Assembly (NCBI GenBank): GCA_964006375.1
Contig: OZ023264.1
Coordinates: 10,426,225-10,490,224, forward strand
Direction: 5' to 3'
Source: Tillus elongatus
Taxonomy: Eukaryota > Arthropoda > Insecta > Coleoptera > Cleridae
Length of the DNA: 64,000 nucleotides
Positions within the stretch are counted from its first letter, which is position 1. Each line of letters begins with the position of its first letter. Under the pieces are notes generated by a model that ran no database searches, was not told the DNA's origin, and was given only the letters and a program-made list of their open reading frames with translations. Below are positions 63,238-64,000 of this stretch, piece after piece. The position numbers were made by a program, and so were the translations under genes.

Positions 63238-63334
63238 TCTGAAATATGTGTTGTGGTGATTTGGGTGTTCTCCAAGTGTACTTATTAGTGCTCATCACAG
63301 GTTCCAGTTTTCACATAGTGGATTAACCTATAAG

Positions 63335-63573
63335 GTTGACCAAGAAACGAGTTTTTCCGGGAACACTTTAAGTTTAATTTTGGAAATGTTTGTACATTTT
63401 CACACAATAAAGTTATTTTTATGAAACATGGCACATTGTTTTTACTATATATGTTATACTGGTAACCAAAATTGATGCCTGCTTTCTTAAATAAAAAGAA
63501 AACACACATATTTACAATAAAAAGGTTTTTATGAAAATTCACTACCATAACGCACTTGCTGCGTCCAGAGTTT
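63335..63573 (-). mobile_element. TA-HINE foldback module, right part
   Basis: Completes the module interrupted at 49457 and ends with the terminus in reverse complement (CTGCGTCCAGA, 63563-63573). Confidence 0.75.
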
Positions 63574-63649
63574 TTGTTTCTTAGGTCTGATAATTTTGTT
63601 TTAGCTAAAAACAATTTATGGTAATATTTTTTAATAGTTTGATAAGAAC

Positions 63650-63778
63650 ATGACGAAACAATTAAGGATAATGTTGGGAACAACAACGCTTCTTCTCATA
63701 GCACTTGCTTTAAATGAGGTAAAAGCTCACTCCGGAGAACTAACAAGTATGGAAGATATAGATGTAAGAAACTTCTTG
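63650..63778 (+). CDS. Gene B exon 1: paralogue of gene A
   Basis: ATG at 63650, 43 codons, donor TTCTTG|GTAAGT in phase 0. Signal peptide MTKQLRIMLGTTTLLLIALA, with likely cleavage after VKA, then an acidic stretch. Length, phase and composition match gene A exon 1, although the sequence outside the signal peptide differs, suggesting fast divergence. It lies only 76 bp downstream of the TA-HINE end, so its promoter may be partly repeat-derived. Confidence 0.75.
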
Positions 63779-63833
63779 GTAAGTTAAATGAGAAATAACA
63801 ATACAGTTTTATACTAATAAAAATCATTTTTAG

Positions 63834-64000
63834 TATGATGTTGATACAACTGAAGGTAAAGAGGAGGCGATAATTAGTATGTTAGAAGATCTTTCAGACA
63901 ACAGAATAAATATTACTCTGGTTGGATGGCAATACGTTCATGATGAGGAGGGCGATATTAAAAAGATTAAGACACTTGAACTTGTGTTTAATTCTGAGGT
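63834..64000 (+). CDS. Gene B exon 2 (runs off the window)
   Basis: Acceptor ATTTTTAG|TATGAT follows an intron of only 55 bp; gene A intron 1 is 2.1 kb because of a mariner. The encoded INITLVGWQYVHDEEGD and IKTLELVF align with gene A exon 2. No cysteine. The window ends at or just after the expected donor (TCTGAG|GT). Confidence 0.75.

Larger units (their letters stand above)
49458..63321. mobile_element. Head-to-head PLE pair with 13-bp TSD, containing a Maverick
   Basis: ATTAACCTATAAG at 49445-49457 and 63322-63334 flanks the block. Both halves end in the same PLE terminus with a hammerhead core. The left half (- strand) comprises 49458-49841 and 60713-61505 and has lost the central RT. 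The right half (+ strand) runs from about 61518 and keeps it. Without the Maverick the pair is about 3.0 kb. Head-to-head or tandem partial copies are common in PLEs. Confidence 0.85.

Overview
The window is repeat-saturated, AT-rich eukaryotic DNA, most likely from an arthropod and probably an insect. I cannot name the species. The evidence is split genes with GT-AG introns and signal-peptide first exons, Tc1/mariner, hAT, pogo/Tigger, R1, Jockey, Penelope-like (PLE) and Maverick/Polinton elements, solo LTRs, and about twenty long (TA)n arrays. There is no operon-like bacterial coding, and no rRNA, CRISPR or convincing functional tRNA gene.

Host genes. I can assemble one complete five-exon gene on the + strand (gene A, coding exons between 19400 and 39623, 312 residues, all introns phase 0). 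It encodes a secreted, acidic, cysteine-free protein of no family I recognise. A paralogue (gene B) starts at 63650 and runs off the right end; its second exon shares the NITLV-WQ...HD...TLELV core. A third signal-peptide exon lies on the - strand at 7019-7081. The introns of gene A hold most of the transposons in the middle of the window.

Region 1-19 kb: copies of an AT-rich repeat with a central (TA)n array and a terminal hairpin (Helentron/HINE-like, here called TA-HINE), a mariner-like inverted-repeat element, a 13-bp-TSD retroposon, R1 and Jockey fragments, a hAT element with an 8-bp TSD, a solo LTR with a TA-HINE inside it, and a mariner. Region 19-40 kb: gene A with two mariner-type transposase pseudogenes, PLE termini with hammerhead-ribozyme cores, a Jockey fragment, a pogo/Tigger fragment, a rearranged R1 and a PLE fragment. 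Region 40-48 kb: a Tc1 element sitting inside a (TA)n array, PLE and R1 fragments, and a second solo LTR that splits an R1 RNase H.

Region 48.4-63.6 kb is the most informative. A TA-HINE copy was interrupted by a head-to-head pair of PLE copies (49458-63321, 13-bp TSD). That pair was in turn interrupted by a Maverick/Polinton-like endogenous virus (49842-60712, about 0.8-kb inverted repeats starting AGTAGG, 6-bp TSD ACAACA). The Maverick carries intact reading frames for a virion set: double-jelly-roll capsid, minor capsid/penton-like protein, adenain-type protease, a membrane-active pX-like protein and an FtsK/HerA-type packaging ATPase. It also has two accessory proteins, a 41-residue free-standing chromodomain and a KilA-N protein. 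No DNA polymerase B or integrase is visible, although both ends are intact. It therefore looks like a capsid-bearing element that must have been mobilised in trans. Its genes form two divergent blocks from a shared promoter region at about 55.6-55.7 kb, plus a convergent KilA-N gene.
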